The notes beneath the pieces are model-generated. The model did not search any database. It was not told the DNA's origin and saw nothing but the letters and a program-made list of their open reading frames with translations. From Synchiropus splendidus (lineage: Eukaryota > Chordata > Actinopteri > Syngnathiformes > Callionymidae), in contig NC_071348.1 in NCBI RefSeq assembly GCF_027744825.2, positions 3,044,563-3,108,562 on the forward strand: a DNA stretch of 64,000 bases. The letters are read 5' to 3'. Below, piece after piece: positions 13,638-24,579 of this stretch; position 1 is the first letter of the stretch, and every line of letters begins with the position of its first letter. The translations under genes were made by a program, and so were the position numbers.

Positions 13638-16600
13638 TCAGTTAAAATCTCTGTCGGGGAAGATGACGGGCGCCACCAGGGTCCAGAGGTACAGGGCCAG
13701 ACCCAGCCAGCTGGAGCAGATCTTCACCCACACAGACGGCATGGTGCTCTCCATGACCTGCGTGGTGGCGTCCGGTCTGTGGGGGAAGCGGAGCACTTCC
13801 CGTCAGCGTCAGTAATCATAACCATAACCCGTCTCTGTTGCCCTCTAGCGGCCAAATGAGGAAACGCATCAGGAATGCGAGGTAAACCCGCAGAGCTGTT
13901 GTAAGAGCTTCAGCTGCTGCAGTGCATTATGGGAGTAGGGAGTGAGCCATACTCACTGGTACCAGTTGGTGAGAGTCATCATGATGTAGAGCGAAGCCAG
14001 GCAGAGGTGGAAGTGGAAGAAGGAGTAGCTGTAGGTCACCCCGTCCTCTTCGTTGTCCACCGCTCGGCGAACCCCGTCGTCTCCCACCTCTGCGTCCCCG
14101 CCCAGGCCGACACCCTCCTCCGTCTGCATCAGCTTGTTCACCTGCGTGTTGTTAGACGAGCGGATGCTGGCGAGCCAAGGACACAGCCAGTCAGTAAGAG
14201 GGTTAGCAGTCAGGTGGAGGCGGCGCTGGAGTCCAACCTGGCGTAGAGCGTGCAGAAGAGGAAGATGACCAGGCCCACGATGCTCTGGGCGTCCCACCAC
14301 TGCCGCTGCTCGGGAGGGGTGTCGTCCGTGGGTTGAACGGTTGACACGATGCTCAGCAGGCTGGGGTTACACTTGCGATCTGAAACAACCAGTTTCAGTC
14401 ACACACGGCTGCTATCCCGGTGAGGACATTGGGAAGTTTCTCAATGACATAACCCTTTCCCCAGCCTCTCACCGTAAACCTCACCATCCAAAACACATGG
14501 CTCACCTGAACCAGGAGTCTGAACCACACTGAAGCCTAACACCGGGTTGGAATGACTATTGGGGGACTCCAGACGAAGGGTGGGCCTCCACAACTCCTGC
14601 GCTTCTCTTGAGCTCATGTACAAACAACACTGTTGGTCTTGATAACGAAGCCTGTCTCAGAGTCTCAGTTACTACTAGCCTCATCCTGCACTGATCTTGC
14701 ATTCAAAACGGCTGTAAAACTACGGTCGTGAACCAAAGTCTGGCACATGTTAGCTTGTGGTGGTGGAGGTGACTTTCAGTAAGCATTTCCTCACACAGGA
14801 CTGAACTGCAGAAGAACCACTCTGATGACAGAGAGAGAGAAGACTCACTGGGGTTGTTGGTCATGGCGGACCAGGTGACGTACATGGTGTAGAGGGAGAT
14901 GAGCGAGGCCTGGAGCAGGCCGGAGTGCGGCTGCGCCTCCTGAAACAAGGAAGAAGTCGGTGCATTTCTGCTCAAAACATCTCTCGCATGTGGATAACAA
15001 GACTGATCTGACAGTCACTGGAGAAACGGTGCATGACAGAGACACGCTGGGCTTCAACAGTGTTAAAGACCACGAACACGGATGTGGAGGAGCAGTGGGG
15101 GATACCTGGATCTTGGGCATGATGGCCACCACAGAGACCACGATGCAGAAGATAAGGTTGAGACTTATGAAGACTTTGTGCTCAGTGCAGTCGTCGGGCA
15201 GAGTGTAGTAGACATAGAACAAGACGACAGCCGTGAAGGCCAGAGCGTAGTGGAGTAACGTGAAGGACAGCAAGCCTGAGGAGACAGGTGTCCGAGGAAG
15301 CTCAGCCGAGGGGTCAGAATTTCACAGGCCGAATATCTCTCATCTTACCTGCATACCAGCATTTGGAACCACTCTCTTCTGCGTTCTCCAACCACCGCTT
15401 GTTCCACGAGTGGGCGAAGTCGATCAGAAGGATGAGCTGGATGATGATGAAGATGAAGGAGCCAACTACCCCGAAGTAATGCCACACTGAAGCGAGTCGG
15501 AGACTTTGTTAGCCAACTAGACTCCAGCAGTGAGCAGAGATTCTGATCCTACCGGTGTTGAATGTGCCATCCGGGATGAAGAAGGCCCCGACGGTGATCG
15601 CAACCAGGATTAGGAATTTAAAAAACCAGAACCTGAAGAGAGGACGGAGAGAATATAAGCCTGCTCTGACCTCAGGCCGTTCAGAAATGAGGTTACCCGT
15701 TCTGGATGGCGGCACGGGGGTCTTTGCTGCTGCGGACGCGGATCATGATGACGGAGAACAGGAAGAAGAAGCAGGTCATCGCGAAGCACATTCGATAGAC
15801 GGACTTGTAGCCCACTAGGATGTCGCAGTCCACGGGGTTTTCGATCCCTGGTATAGTCGATCCTCCCTGGCAAAAGCCAGGGATCTGAGGAAATGATGAA
15901 ATAGCGGATTGAGTAAGGCGGATCTGAACTGGGCAGGTGACCACAGCAGCTGCCTGGTCCATAGAAACCCATCTCACTTTGCGAAGTTGTGTCTCCATGC
16001 CTGGAAGAATCATTATGACGGAGACAAATGTGCCCATCAACAAGAACAAGGAGAAGACCAGCCGGGTGACGGTGGAGTTGTTGGAGGAAGGACAGCAGCC
16101 GCACAGAAGGCATGGTGCCGAGCCACACAGACAGGAGGCCTGCAGGACGAGAGGGGGCACAGAGTCAGGGACCAGGAACGAACACAGACCAAAGCATCCG
16201 ACCACACACAGCAGTACTTTTGAAGAGTTCTTACTTTGCTGACTTTCTCCAGGGGCCACATTATATACCGAGACTGTTGTGAGGGGCCGTCAAGACCAAA
16301 GAAAGAAGGCGGCAACGACAAAAACTATGCTGACATGATGGGAAAACTAAAAGGGGGGAACATTAAGTGAGGATATTACGTGTCATTATGGAATAACATT
16401 AAAAATATTTGGTTGTGTCTTCTTTGATTTATTATTGACAACACATTACATTTAAAGATTCTCAATGTGTCAAATACATTTCAAAATCCTTTTTCAATTC
16501 CGATGTGTTTCCAGGGACAAGAAATACTCCTGAAAAGGGCCAACGGAGGAGACAAAAACATTTGAAAATATTACACCCCGACGTGGTCAGTTTCATAGTT

Positions 16601-17282
16601 TCACTCACAAGGGGCCGCACTTAACAAATCATCACAAAAGTCGTTATTTTAACACCACAAACGGTTGTAATGAGGCAAAATGACCACTAATGGGCCAATC
16701 GATTACCTTGACTTAACCGGGTAGAGATGTTTTGTCAAGATCAAAACCACCACAGGGACTTGCCGGGCGGCAACATGAGATGCGTCACATGACACCTCGG
16801 TAAAACAGAACTGCTCCTCAAACGTATTTTAATCTGACACCGCCCTGGTTCATTTAATGCACAAGCGGATCGAAAACTGTTGCATCCCTTACAAAATATA
16901 GGTCACTTTGTTTATCATGTAGGGCACATAACTGATAACACGCACATATTTGGCCTCATTTTCACGCTTTATGACAGCGACGGCCTACTTCAGCGCTTCC
17001 GTATTGGCTAAGCTAACTTCCTTAGCTTCAACTAGTTATACTTATGTTAGGTTTCAGAACATGGTTAAGAATAACCGATGGTTTTTAAGTTATACTACAT
17101 CTTTAATTATTAACTAGCGAATCAGAATACGAATTTGTTCGCCCAAATGTTGGATCACATCAACTCGGTGTTATTCGAGTTTATTCGGCTGGAAATATTA
17201 CTGTACAGCGACCGCATGAAAGTGTTGGTGGCGTGGTACTTACACAGCTGGCCAGAGAGCACAAGGCCATACACGCTCCCAT
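13638..17282 (-). CDS. serinc2: Serine incorporator 2 (SERINC family multipass membrane protein), 10 coding exons
   Basis: Splicing gives a complete 452-residue protein. CDS exons, in transcript order, are 17282-17244, 16139-15978, 15884-15697, 15632-15553, 15486-15349, 15275-15106, 14939-14849, 14379-14238, 14166-13957 and 13776-13638. Every junction is GT-AG and the phases join without a break (1,359 nt including TGA). The start [13 protein letters not shown] sits in exon 1. Exon 2 carries the family cysteine block [15 protein letters not shown] followed by NNSTVTRL. Later family landmarks are [45 protein letters not shown], the loop [32 protein letters not shown] and the end [12 protein letters not shown]. 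Hydrophobic stretches through the chain fit about ten membrane spans. SERINC proteins are lipid-binding/scrambling membrane proteins linked to serine-lipid metabolism. The SERINC2 assignment rests on [20 protein letters not shown] and the MQTEE loop, which resemble SERINC2 more than SERINC1/3/5 as I recall them. Length is normal (about 455 in mammals), with no frameshift or lost exon. Confidence 0.95.
16140..17243 (-). other. serinc2 intron 1 with repeat-like fragments
   Basis: This is the largest serinc2 intron (1.1 kb); the others are about 70-470 bp. At 16,240-16,300 it holds a GC-flanked stretch ending in a GGGGCC-type phrase, plus ccacattatata and gagactgt words that recur at 34,258-34,330. 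Another ggggccgcac fragment lies near 16,612. These resemble pieces of hAT-type non-autonomous transposons, but neither terminal inverted repeats nor target duplications were found. Confidence 0.4.
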
Positions 17283-17939
17283 GGCGACTCTGGATTATTC
17301 CGATCGGACGCTTGTTGTCGTCGATTGTGGTGTTCCCGTCAAACCTGTCAGGAAATATAAACACACGCTTCTTCTTCTACTAGCGAGGTTGGCTAGCTAC
17401 ACTGCCACTTAGTGGTGAAAAGAGGAAGCTGCACTACGGTTCCTATTTCATGGCGGTGAAAAATAAAAACAGGAAAATAGGGAGGAAATACGACTTGAAA
17501 ATGCATCTACTGAGATTGGTTCGGGTTTCAATTTGACTCCCCGATACTAAGTTTAGACTGTTTAACTGGCTCATCCTTCATACCTGGCCAGAAGCCCCTC
17601 GTCGTCTCACAGTTCAGCTCTTAAACTTATTCAGGTGGATGTTGCTGACAAGCGACACTTCAAACACAGTCAGCTTTGAATCAAACTCCAGAGATCTTCT
17701 GAGGTATAGGCTGAATTTTCAATTTCTCCAGGTTATATGCGATGTAGGCCTGTGCAAGTACATTTAGTATTACATTAAATTGAAATTAGATTTTCTTCAC
17801 ACAACCTCTGGTTCCTGCTAAAATGCTAGTTGGTTTTCAATTACTCACGTTTTGAGATTTGAGATTGACATCCATTAAAAGGTTTTGCACTGGATTGGCA
17901 TCCAGGTACCTTCACTCATCAAGAAGACAGGAAACGCAT

Positions 17940-18099
17940 GGAAAAAGGCAGAATTTATTCATGCATACAGTATATTCAGATTCAAACCACTTTTACAAAA
18001 ATAGCCTATTTGAGATAGCAACTCGAAATTTAATGGCAAAACAGCAAATGCCTCTTTGGAACTGTGAGAACGTTATCAGCAATTTCACACCAAATGCGT
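17940..18099 (-). other. stmn1: stmn1 3' UTR and poly(A) signal
   Basis: A minus-strand AATAAA at 17959-17954 lies about 140 nt beyond the stop codon (TAA, 18102-18100). This gives a short 3' UTR ending around 17,935-17,945. The end point is inferred. Confidence 0.55.
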
Positions 18100-18884
18100 T
18101 TAATCCGAAGCCTCTTTTGCGGTCTCCTTCTTGTTCTTGTTCTTCACATCCTCAAACCTCTGGTCCTGTTGAGAGAAAAAAAAAACTTTAGTGTTCACGC
18201 CACACACTTTTAAACCGTTAAAATGACTTTACAATCTTCTTGAATCGCTCCGCCGAGGCAGCCTTTAGGGCGTCGAGGTTTTCTTTGTTGACCTCCATTT
18301 TGTGGTTGAGTTTTTCTAGAGTCGTCTTGCTGAAGTTGCAGTTCTCCTCGATGGCCTTCTGGATCACTTCCTTCATGTGCTCCCGTTTCTCTGCTAGATT
18401 CTTCAGCATTTCAGCCTCCATGCTCTGCCGAAACACAACAGGTGAAATGAGCATTCATCGACGGGATCTCAGCAGAAGTGTTACCTTTCGTCTCTCTTCT
18501 GCCGCATCCAGCTTCCTTTTAATCTCATCCATAGACGTTTCCCTCTTTTTCATGGGGGACAAGGGAAACTTGGGTTCTGGTGAAGATGGGCTCAGGATCA
18601 GCTCGAAAGCTTGACCTGACGCCCTCTTGTTCAGCTCCTTAACTTGCATGACTGCAGAAGAAACAAGCAACTCTTTATTTCGTTGCTTTAGTCGAGACAA
18701 AAAAGTTCCAATATTCATTGACATGACTGGAGGTCAAAGTCAAGGCCAGGGGTCATCGATGTGTCACGGGTCAGCGGAGAACAATGGCCAGTGCTGCAGT
18801 CTCTTGTTAGATCAGGATTCTTTTGAAAATGCTTTACTAAACTCTAAAGTCGCTAAAGCTACACCCACCTTCACGAGTTTCCAT
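18100..18884 (-). CDS. stmn1: Stathmin 1 (oncoprotein 18), 4 coding exons
   Basis: Coding exons in transcript order are 18884-18869 (exon starts at 18912), 18651-18485, 18424-18233 and 18165-18100, all GT-AG, giving 146 aa (149 in human). The protein starts [20 protein letters not shown] and ends ETAKEASD. Residues about 6-60 form the stathmin regulatory head, and residues about 45-140 are charged and heptad-like, matching the tubulin-binding helix ([40 protein letters not shown]). All four known regulatory serines are kept: S17 in KRAS, S26 before Pro, S37 before Pro, and S62 after RRK (human 16, 25, 38, 63). Stathmin sequesters two alpha/beta tubulin dimers and promotes microtubule catastrophe; phosphorylation switches it off. 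Fish have stmn1a and stmn1b, and which one this is cannot be settled here. It lies about 0.8 kb from the serinc2 start codon, in the same orientation. Confidence 0.95.
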
Positions 18885-19541
18885 CTTGAATGAAACGCTG
18901 CGACTTGGATTCCTGCAGAGACAAAGCCAAACATGTGAGGTTCAGGGCTACAAGAGCGGGGCAGCAAAAGTTTTGACAGGGCATTGATCAACCACGCGTT
19001 CGGAGAAGAGGGCGGCTTTGCTTCAGGCCAACCGTCAGGCACCTTTCACAAGGCAAGTCTGTTGATTTCAGATTCAATGTCTCAAGACCGAGAGCAATTA
19101 GGTTAATGAGCGGCTCAGGAGGGCACAATGAAATGCGACACGGGGGCGAGGAGCCCGCGAGACACGGCCCGTGTTGGTTAACGATACCAGTGAAATCTCT
19201 GCTATATTTACTTCGAAAATTCAAATGCATTCACGCCTCACATTAAAATCACCACAGAGCACCGTTACAAAGTTACAAATGCAAATCTAAAAGCAGTTAC
19301 AAAATACCTTACTTAAACGAGTCGAATTAACGAGCGATGTAAAAAAAAACAATAAAAAAACACGCGGTGTTTTCGCCTCCGTTTTTCGCCGTGCAGCCAA
19401 AACAACAAAGCCCGTCCAAGAACACTCGGCTTCACTGATGCTGTGCAGCTTTTTTGGCGACTTGCCAGACTTTTAACTCAAGTCTAACATTAAAGTTGAC
19501 CTGCAATGTTGTCCGCGCTGACCCCGAGCTGCAGCACTTAC

Positions 19542-19740
19542 GAGTCTATTGTTCTCACCGTCAAGTGTGCGACGCGTCTCAGCGGGGCCCTGCAGCCTCT
19601 TCAAACCGCCGAGCGCGGCACCTTCGCGCAAAAACTACCACACCACCACCGTCACACACGTCGAGCGCGTTGATTGGAGGACATCAGCCAATCACCGCGG
19701 CTGTTGACTCTGCGCGCGCGAGAGAAGACTGACAGCTGGC
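19542..19740 (-). promoter_or_regulatory. stmn1: stmn1 CpG-rich promoter and probable non-coding exon 1
   Basis: The coding exon that starts at 18912 has a 28-nt 5' UTR and a good acceptor, so a non-coding exon must lie upstream. A strong donor (GTAAGT) occurs on the minus strand at 19541-19540, directly downstream of a CpG-rich stretch (19,560-19,735). Two CCAAT boxes lie close together here: one reads on the minus strand (GATTGG on plus, 19672-19677) and one on the plus strand (CCAATCA, 19688-19694). No clear TATA box is seen. The exon 1 end at 19542 is inferred from the donor; the transcription start is not determined. Confidence 0.5.
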
Positions 19741-19979
19741 TCTGGGGGAGGGCGGTGCCAAGTCTGTTGTTGTCGAAATACATCGTTTGATCAATGTTTT
19801 TCTAGACAATTACATTTAGTTCATTAATACTTGCATAATATATACAATTCATGGCGTTGTATTGATAACCCTTATTTTAAGTTTCAAACATTTGTTGTCT
19901 CATACTCACACACACACTTTGAACAAAACAAAGAGACAAAATATTTTTGTTCAGGAACTAACTGACTTCTCAAGTTTAT

Positions 19980-20390
19980 TTCTTCTTTCTCTTTGGGCTT
20001 CTCCCTTCAGGGGTGGCCACAGCGGATCACCGTCCTCCATCTCACCCTGTCCTCTTCTCTCAAACCTACAAACCTCATGTCCTCCTTCACCACCTCCATC
20101 AATCTCCTCTTTGGCCTTCCTCTCCACCTTCTGCCTGGCAGTTCCAACCTCAACATCTTCATCTACCGATGTACTGGCTCTCTCTCCTCTGTACATGTCC
20201 AAACCATCTCCATCCAGCCTCTCTGACTTGGTCTCCTAAACACCTGAGCACATGTGCTGTCCCTCTGATCCTATCATCATCCTGCTCACTCCCAGAGAGA
20301 AGCTCAGCATCTGCATCTCTGCTACCTCCAGCTCTGCCTCCTGTCTTTTCCTCAGTGCCACTGTTTCCAAACCTCAAACTCAAAACTCAA
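19980..20390 (-). mobile_element. 5'-truncated non-LTR retrotransposon (LINE) remnant
   Basis: Minus-strand conceptual translation gives CLGDQVREAG, then WRWFGHVQRRESQYIGR, and in broken frames further on, arginine/glutamate-rich tail words. This RWFGHVQRR block is typical of the C-terminal tail after the reverse transcriptase in animal non-LTR elements. The reading frame is broken and only the 3' portion is present. The minus-strand 3' end near 19,980 runs into a purine-rich AAGAAGAAATAAA tail, as expected for such insertions. The clade (RTE-like or other) was not determined. It lies between the stmn1 promoter and the tRNA gene. Confidence 0.7.
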
Positions 20391-20932
20391 ATCTATATAT
20401 CCATCTCTGGAAAATACCCCACTCCTTGTATATTTAATAACGATAAATACTACAGACATAAACCAACACTTGACTACAAAAATGGACAGTAGTTCGTTTT
20501 CTTCCTAACCGGTCTTCTGTCTATCTATTTAACATAATTCATATAAGCAGTAAAACAGATGGACCCCAAGTTTTGTTCAGTCTGGTTGAAATGAAGCCCA
20601 GCTGTTTTCTATATTTTCCATCACAAAGGACAATACCGACATCTAGTGGTGAATAATGTCAGATTGCAGCAAGTGCGAAACTGAAAACTGAAACTAAAGC
20701 GTTACTCTGCATTATGGGTTTATATGAGCAGAAATCCAAAACAACTACTATTAATATATGAATAAATTAGTCTCTGGGTCACGTGGATGGACTCCAAAGG
20801 GGAAAAAAAAGACTTTGTAACATGACGTTATAAGTCTCTATATTGATGTACAGAGGACTTCATCAGATAAAAAACGTATAAGCTCATCTAACTTTAACGA
20901 AGAAGGGAAATCCAAACAAATACGAAAAGGCT

Positions 20933-21005
20933 TGGAGGACGCGGGCATCGATCCCGCTACCTCTCGCATGCTAAGCGAGCGCTCTACCATCTGAGCTAGT
21001 CCCCC
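20933..21005 (-). tRNA. tRNA-Ala, anticodon AGC
   Basis: Read on the minus strand, this folds as a complete 73-nt cloverleaf. The acceptor stem GGGGGAC/GTCCTCC includes the G3-U70 wobble pair that is the alanine identity element. The D arm is GCTC/GAGC. The anticodon arm CTCGC-TTAGCAT-GCGAG has AGC at 20972-20970. The T arm is GCGGG/CCCGC and the discriminator is A. Internal A and B boxes are intact (GGATCGATGCC close to consensus). A TTTT run on the minus strand at 20928-20925 serves as the RNA polymerase III terminator. There is no intron and no encoded CCA, as expected in a eukaryote. It looks functional. Confidence 0.96.
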
Positions 21006-22400
21006 TATTGGAGACAGTCCACATGATCAAGTCAGAAATATCAAACGCGCAACGGAACTTCGATCAATGATCGTTGTTAAAGCTTATGATTAAAACAATT
21101 GGCTTCATTAGAGTAAAAGTCACGAACAAATAGATCTTTTAATTTCTTAAATACAGGTGTCGGGGTCGCGAGGATGGACAATTGGAGCTTGACGGCGCGG
21201 CTGAACTAAGATGATGACAGATAACATTTAAAAATACGCGGAATAAATAGGCTAAACATTTACATTCATTTAACAAATGAAACGTTGGGAGGCAGCAAAT
21301 GCTTCAATGGTGACACTGACATTTGTATTGTTAGAATAAGCAACGCTCTTCTTCCGTCAGGAAACCAGTTTGTGCAGAGTGAGACCTCTCTATTTGATGC
21401 AGAACCACCGAGGCTGAGGCTGCTGTGGAACCCTCTCTGAGGTCATTCATACTGGCAGATATTGGACAGGCCATGGTCGCAGGAATCACTTCAGCTGACA
21501 TATGGAGAGAGAGAGAGGCGGGTTCAACCTGGACCAGTCACCAGTTCAAGGCTCTCTTGCTGTCTCAGCCATGAATTAATGCATCATGCAGTATGTTCCT
21601 GGTCTGCCACAGGAAACTGAAGGCCCTAGAGGAAAATCCATCCAAACAAAACCCCCGGACTTCACACGCCACACAGCCTTCAAACAGTTGTGTTTTATCA
21701 AGACTTTTTTCTTTCATTTTTATAATTTTCAAATCCCTTATTTTGCATTTCTGTCTGGGTCAAATGTAATGATGCGCATAGATAGTCAATGACATCAGTT
21801 ATTCACACGTCAAACACCACTTAATTTATGACAAACGTCTCCATTCATGCAGTCACAATCCAGGCTTTGTTTGAAGGAAAGTGCTGCACTCATCAGGCCT
21901 GCAGTGTTTTTGCATGTCTGACAGCAAAGAGACAAAGACTGGCTTCACTCCAGGAGCCTTTTCTCAGCCTAGAGACGCAAAGTTATCCAAGCTATTCTCC
22001 TCACTTCGGACTGAATTCTGCTGTTGGCACCACCAAGGTTTGATGACCAAATGATTGGGCTGAAGACCACAGCGGAAATGTTTAATTAATTTGCAAAAGT
22101 ATGTCCCAACATTTACATGAAGAACATGTAAATTACATAAGAGGATCGTGTGCTGTTTGACTCTCCTCCATGGACCAATCACAGTTGGCTTTAGGCATCG
22201 TGTTTAGAGTCTGCCTCAAACAAGTGGACGAGCCTTTGGATTAGTACATTTTATCGAATCTAAACGTCTTCCATTTCTGTGACAGTGTAGCCTATGTTAG
22301 AATGATGTGGGACATGGCCCATTTTAGTGATTTACCGCAACATTAATGTAAAACTATTTCGCGGTTCCGCCCTTCTGCCAGAAATATTTCGAGGAACATT
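21006..22400. other. Intergenic sequence between tRNA-Ala and the paqr7 promoter
   Basis: No gene, RNA or clear repeat is recognised here. Composition is AT-leaning with a short GA-repeat (gagagagagag near 21,505). The open frames are short and carry no recognisable motif. Confidence 0.5.
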
Positions 22401-22429
22401 TGATCGGTATTCAGTGGAAGAATCCCTCC

Positions 22430-22699
22430 ACTTAAAGGGCGGGACCGCAGCTCTGTTGCACGATGCGATTGGTCCACCCAGCATACGCGGGCGGTGTAGT
22501 GAGCAGCGTTGCGCTCTGTGATTGGTCCCATCATCTGTCAGTCACACGCCTCGGTCTCCTCGCATCATCGGAGCAGCGAGCGGCGCCCTGTCATCCTGTT
22601 CATGGAGATCGTCAAGTTATGCCGTGAAAACCATGCTCTGCGCTAGACGACCGCTCGCTTCTTGTGTTTAAGGCCTTGGACTGAGTCTGCCATCTTCAG
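22430..22699 (+). promoter_or_regulatory. paqr7: paqr7 CpG-rich promoter and probable non-coding exon 1
   Basis: A CpG-rich block carries two identical GATTGGTCC inverted CCAAT boxes at 22467-22475 and 22520-22528, and a GC-box-like gggcggg near 22,440. A consensus donor CAG|GTATGC follows at 22699/22700. The paqr7 coding exon begins after an acceptor (tctag|GTTGCC, exon from 24574), so this upstream exon is the natural partner, giving a first intron of about 1.87 kb. A 14-residue upstream ORF (22602-22646) would lie in the leader. The link between the two exons is inferred; there is no transcript evidence. Confidence 0.5.
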
Positions 22700-24579
22700 G
22701 TATGCGACTTTAAGTCATCATTGACGAACGTTTGATTGCATTGGTGGCGTTAACGTGGGATTTCTCCCTGACCGGAACATCGGAGTGACATATCGGTCGC
22801 TCAGATGAAATGACGCCAACGGTTCGTTCCATTCAGGTTCTCAGGCGACTCCTTTTCTCGCCGGTTTTCCGTGTGAACAGGCGTGTCGGTCAGGTGCACG
22901 TTGCTTCAGGGGAATCTGCTGCAACAGGCCCGTGCACAGGCCCGGTGGAACAGGCGGTCGCAATTAAAAACCGGTTATCGTTGGGCATCGCTTTCCTGTC
23001 CTCGCGCATATTTGAAAACGTTGGAGCGTCGCTGGAAACTGGGTGTGGACGGCGGATGGCTCGTGTTACGTAATCCCTTCCCATTCATCGCTCCACAGCT
23101 TCACTCCGGAACCTTGACCACAGACACGTTTGGAACAATAGTTGGGGATTCAGGCACGCGCGTCCGTTTCCGCGCGGGAACGATGGGCAGCCACGCGAAT
23201 CCTGCCGTGATCTTCATGCACGTTTCATCTGGGACCGTTATTGATAGATGATGGATCACAATTGACGGATGTACCATGTGACCAGAGATAGTCCCGCCCT
23301 GCAACCGCCTATAAATCAAGTTGACAGGAAGTAACCCGTGGATCAGAGCCAGTGCTCACAGTGATGGTCACCCAGGCGACTTGAACTTCAAATGGTTGGG
23401 CTGCTCGTCCACTTCCTGTTCACCACCCTGAAGGTGCAAACAGTGCCTAGGTGTGTGACACACGGCTGCAGGGGGAGACATCAAGCCAGACGCCGTCTGG
23501 TTCTTGTGCTTCATTTCTGTGTTGGAAGTAGATGGTTGCTGAATGTTAAAATAACGACCATCACAACATGAAGGTGGATGTGCGACACCAGGACTGTTTC
23601 TTCTGTGTGTGAGTCATGTCCATGAAGTGAACATGCCTCAAACTCCAGGTCCGGGCAGCCAAAACTGCTCCGGTCTACGTTTGCTTTTTCATAATTTCAG
23701 GAGCAACGTAAAGTGGCCAGGGAGGAAGCTGTGGAGTCTCAGGGTTGCTGAGTGAAGCAACCGAAGCAGAGTGACCACAGCACTGTTCACTCTTTGCTGT
23801 TGGGTGTTACAGCGGCTGTTACAGTTGTTGCTGATAGAAGAAGATGTTGCTCTGTGATATCTTGGCTCAAGATGATCTACTGCTAACATTCCATCACTTG
23901 TTCCCAAAAGGGGGGTTGGGAACTTTTCCCAAACACATTGTGGAAGCGATGCGTATCTGAAGGCTCAGAGCGAGATTAGATTAGATCAGATTAGATTAGA
24001 GCCTAGCGAGTGACTGGGGCAGAAGACAGAAGTGGGACTGTTCACCAGAGTGTGAGCTGAAGCCAGGTCCACTGTGTGTCCGAGCAGCTGAACTTCATTT
24101 TCATTTTTCATTTTTAGAGACAGCACCAATATAGATCCATCATGTATTTTATATATGGCAACGCTGTGTCAGTGCTCAGGAGTCACTGTTTTGCCAATTC
24201 AAAGACTTGACTGTTTTTTTTTTTTAATGTGCAAGAGCAGGTCTTCAGTCTCGTGAGGGTGACGATGTAGGGATGACCTTTGAACTTTGCGGGTCAAGAT
24301 CGTTCAGACTGCCATCCTACGTTTTTAACCTTCTAAAACCTGTGCGTGAAGAGAATGTTGAAATATGATCCTCCGCTTTTCTGCGATTGAGACTTTCTCG
24401 CCACTTGCTCCTCGGCTTGAAAACCAAAGCTCCCCATTGAGACACAGAGGTGTTATTTTCAGACTGGAACAGGGCTTGTTTGTATATTGTGCCAGGCTTG
24501 TTCACCTGCAGCTGCTGACTGAGTCTTGACGTGATGTCAAAAGCGCTTCAGTCTGGCCCTCCTCTGCCTCTAGGTTGCC

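Noticed and set aside
15693..16259. Minus-strand frame starting [14 protein letters not shown] and running through serinc2 exons 2 and 3
   Set aside because: It reads through intron 1 and intron 2 sequence. The conserved serinc2 start ([13 protein letters not shown]) and GT-AG sites show that these parts are spliced out.
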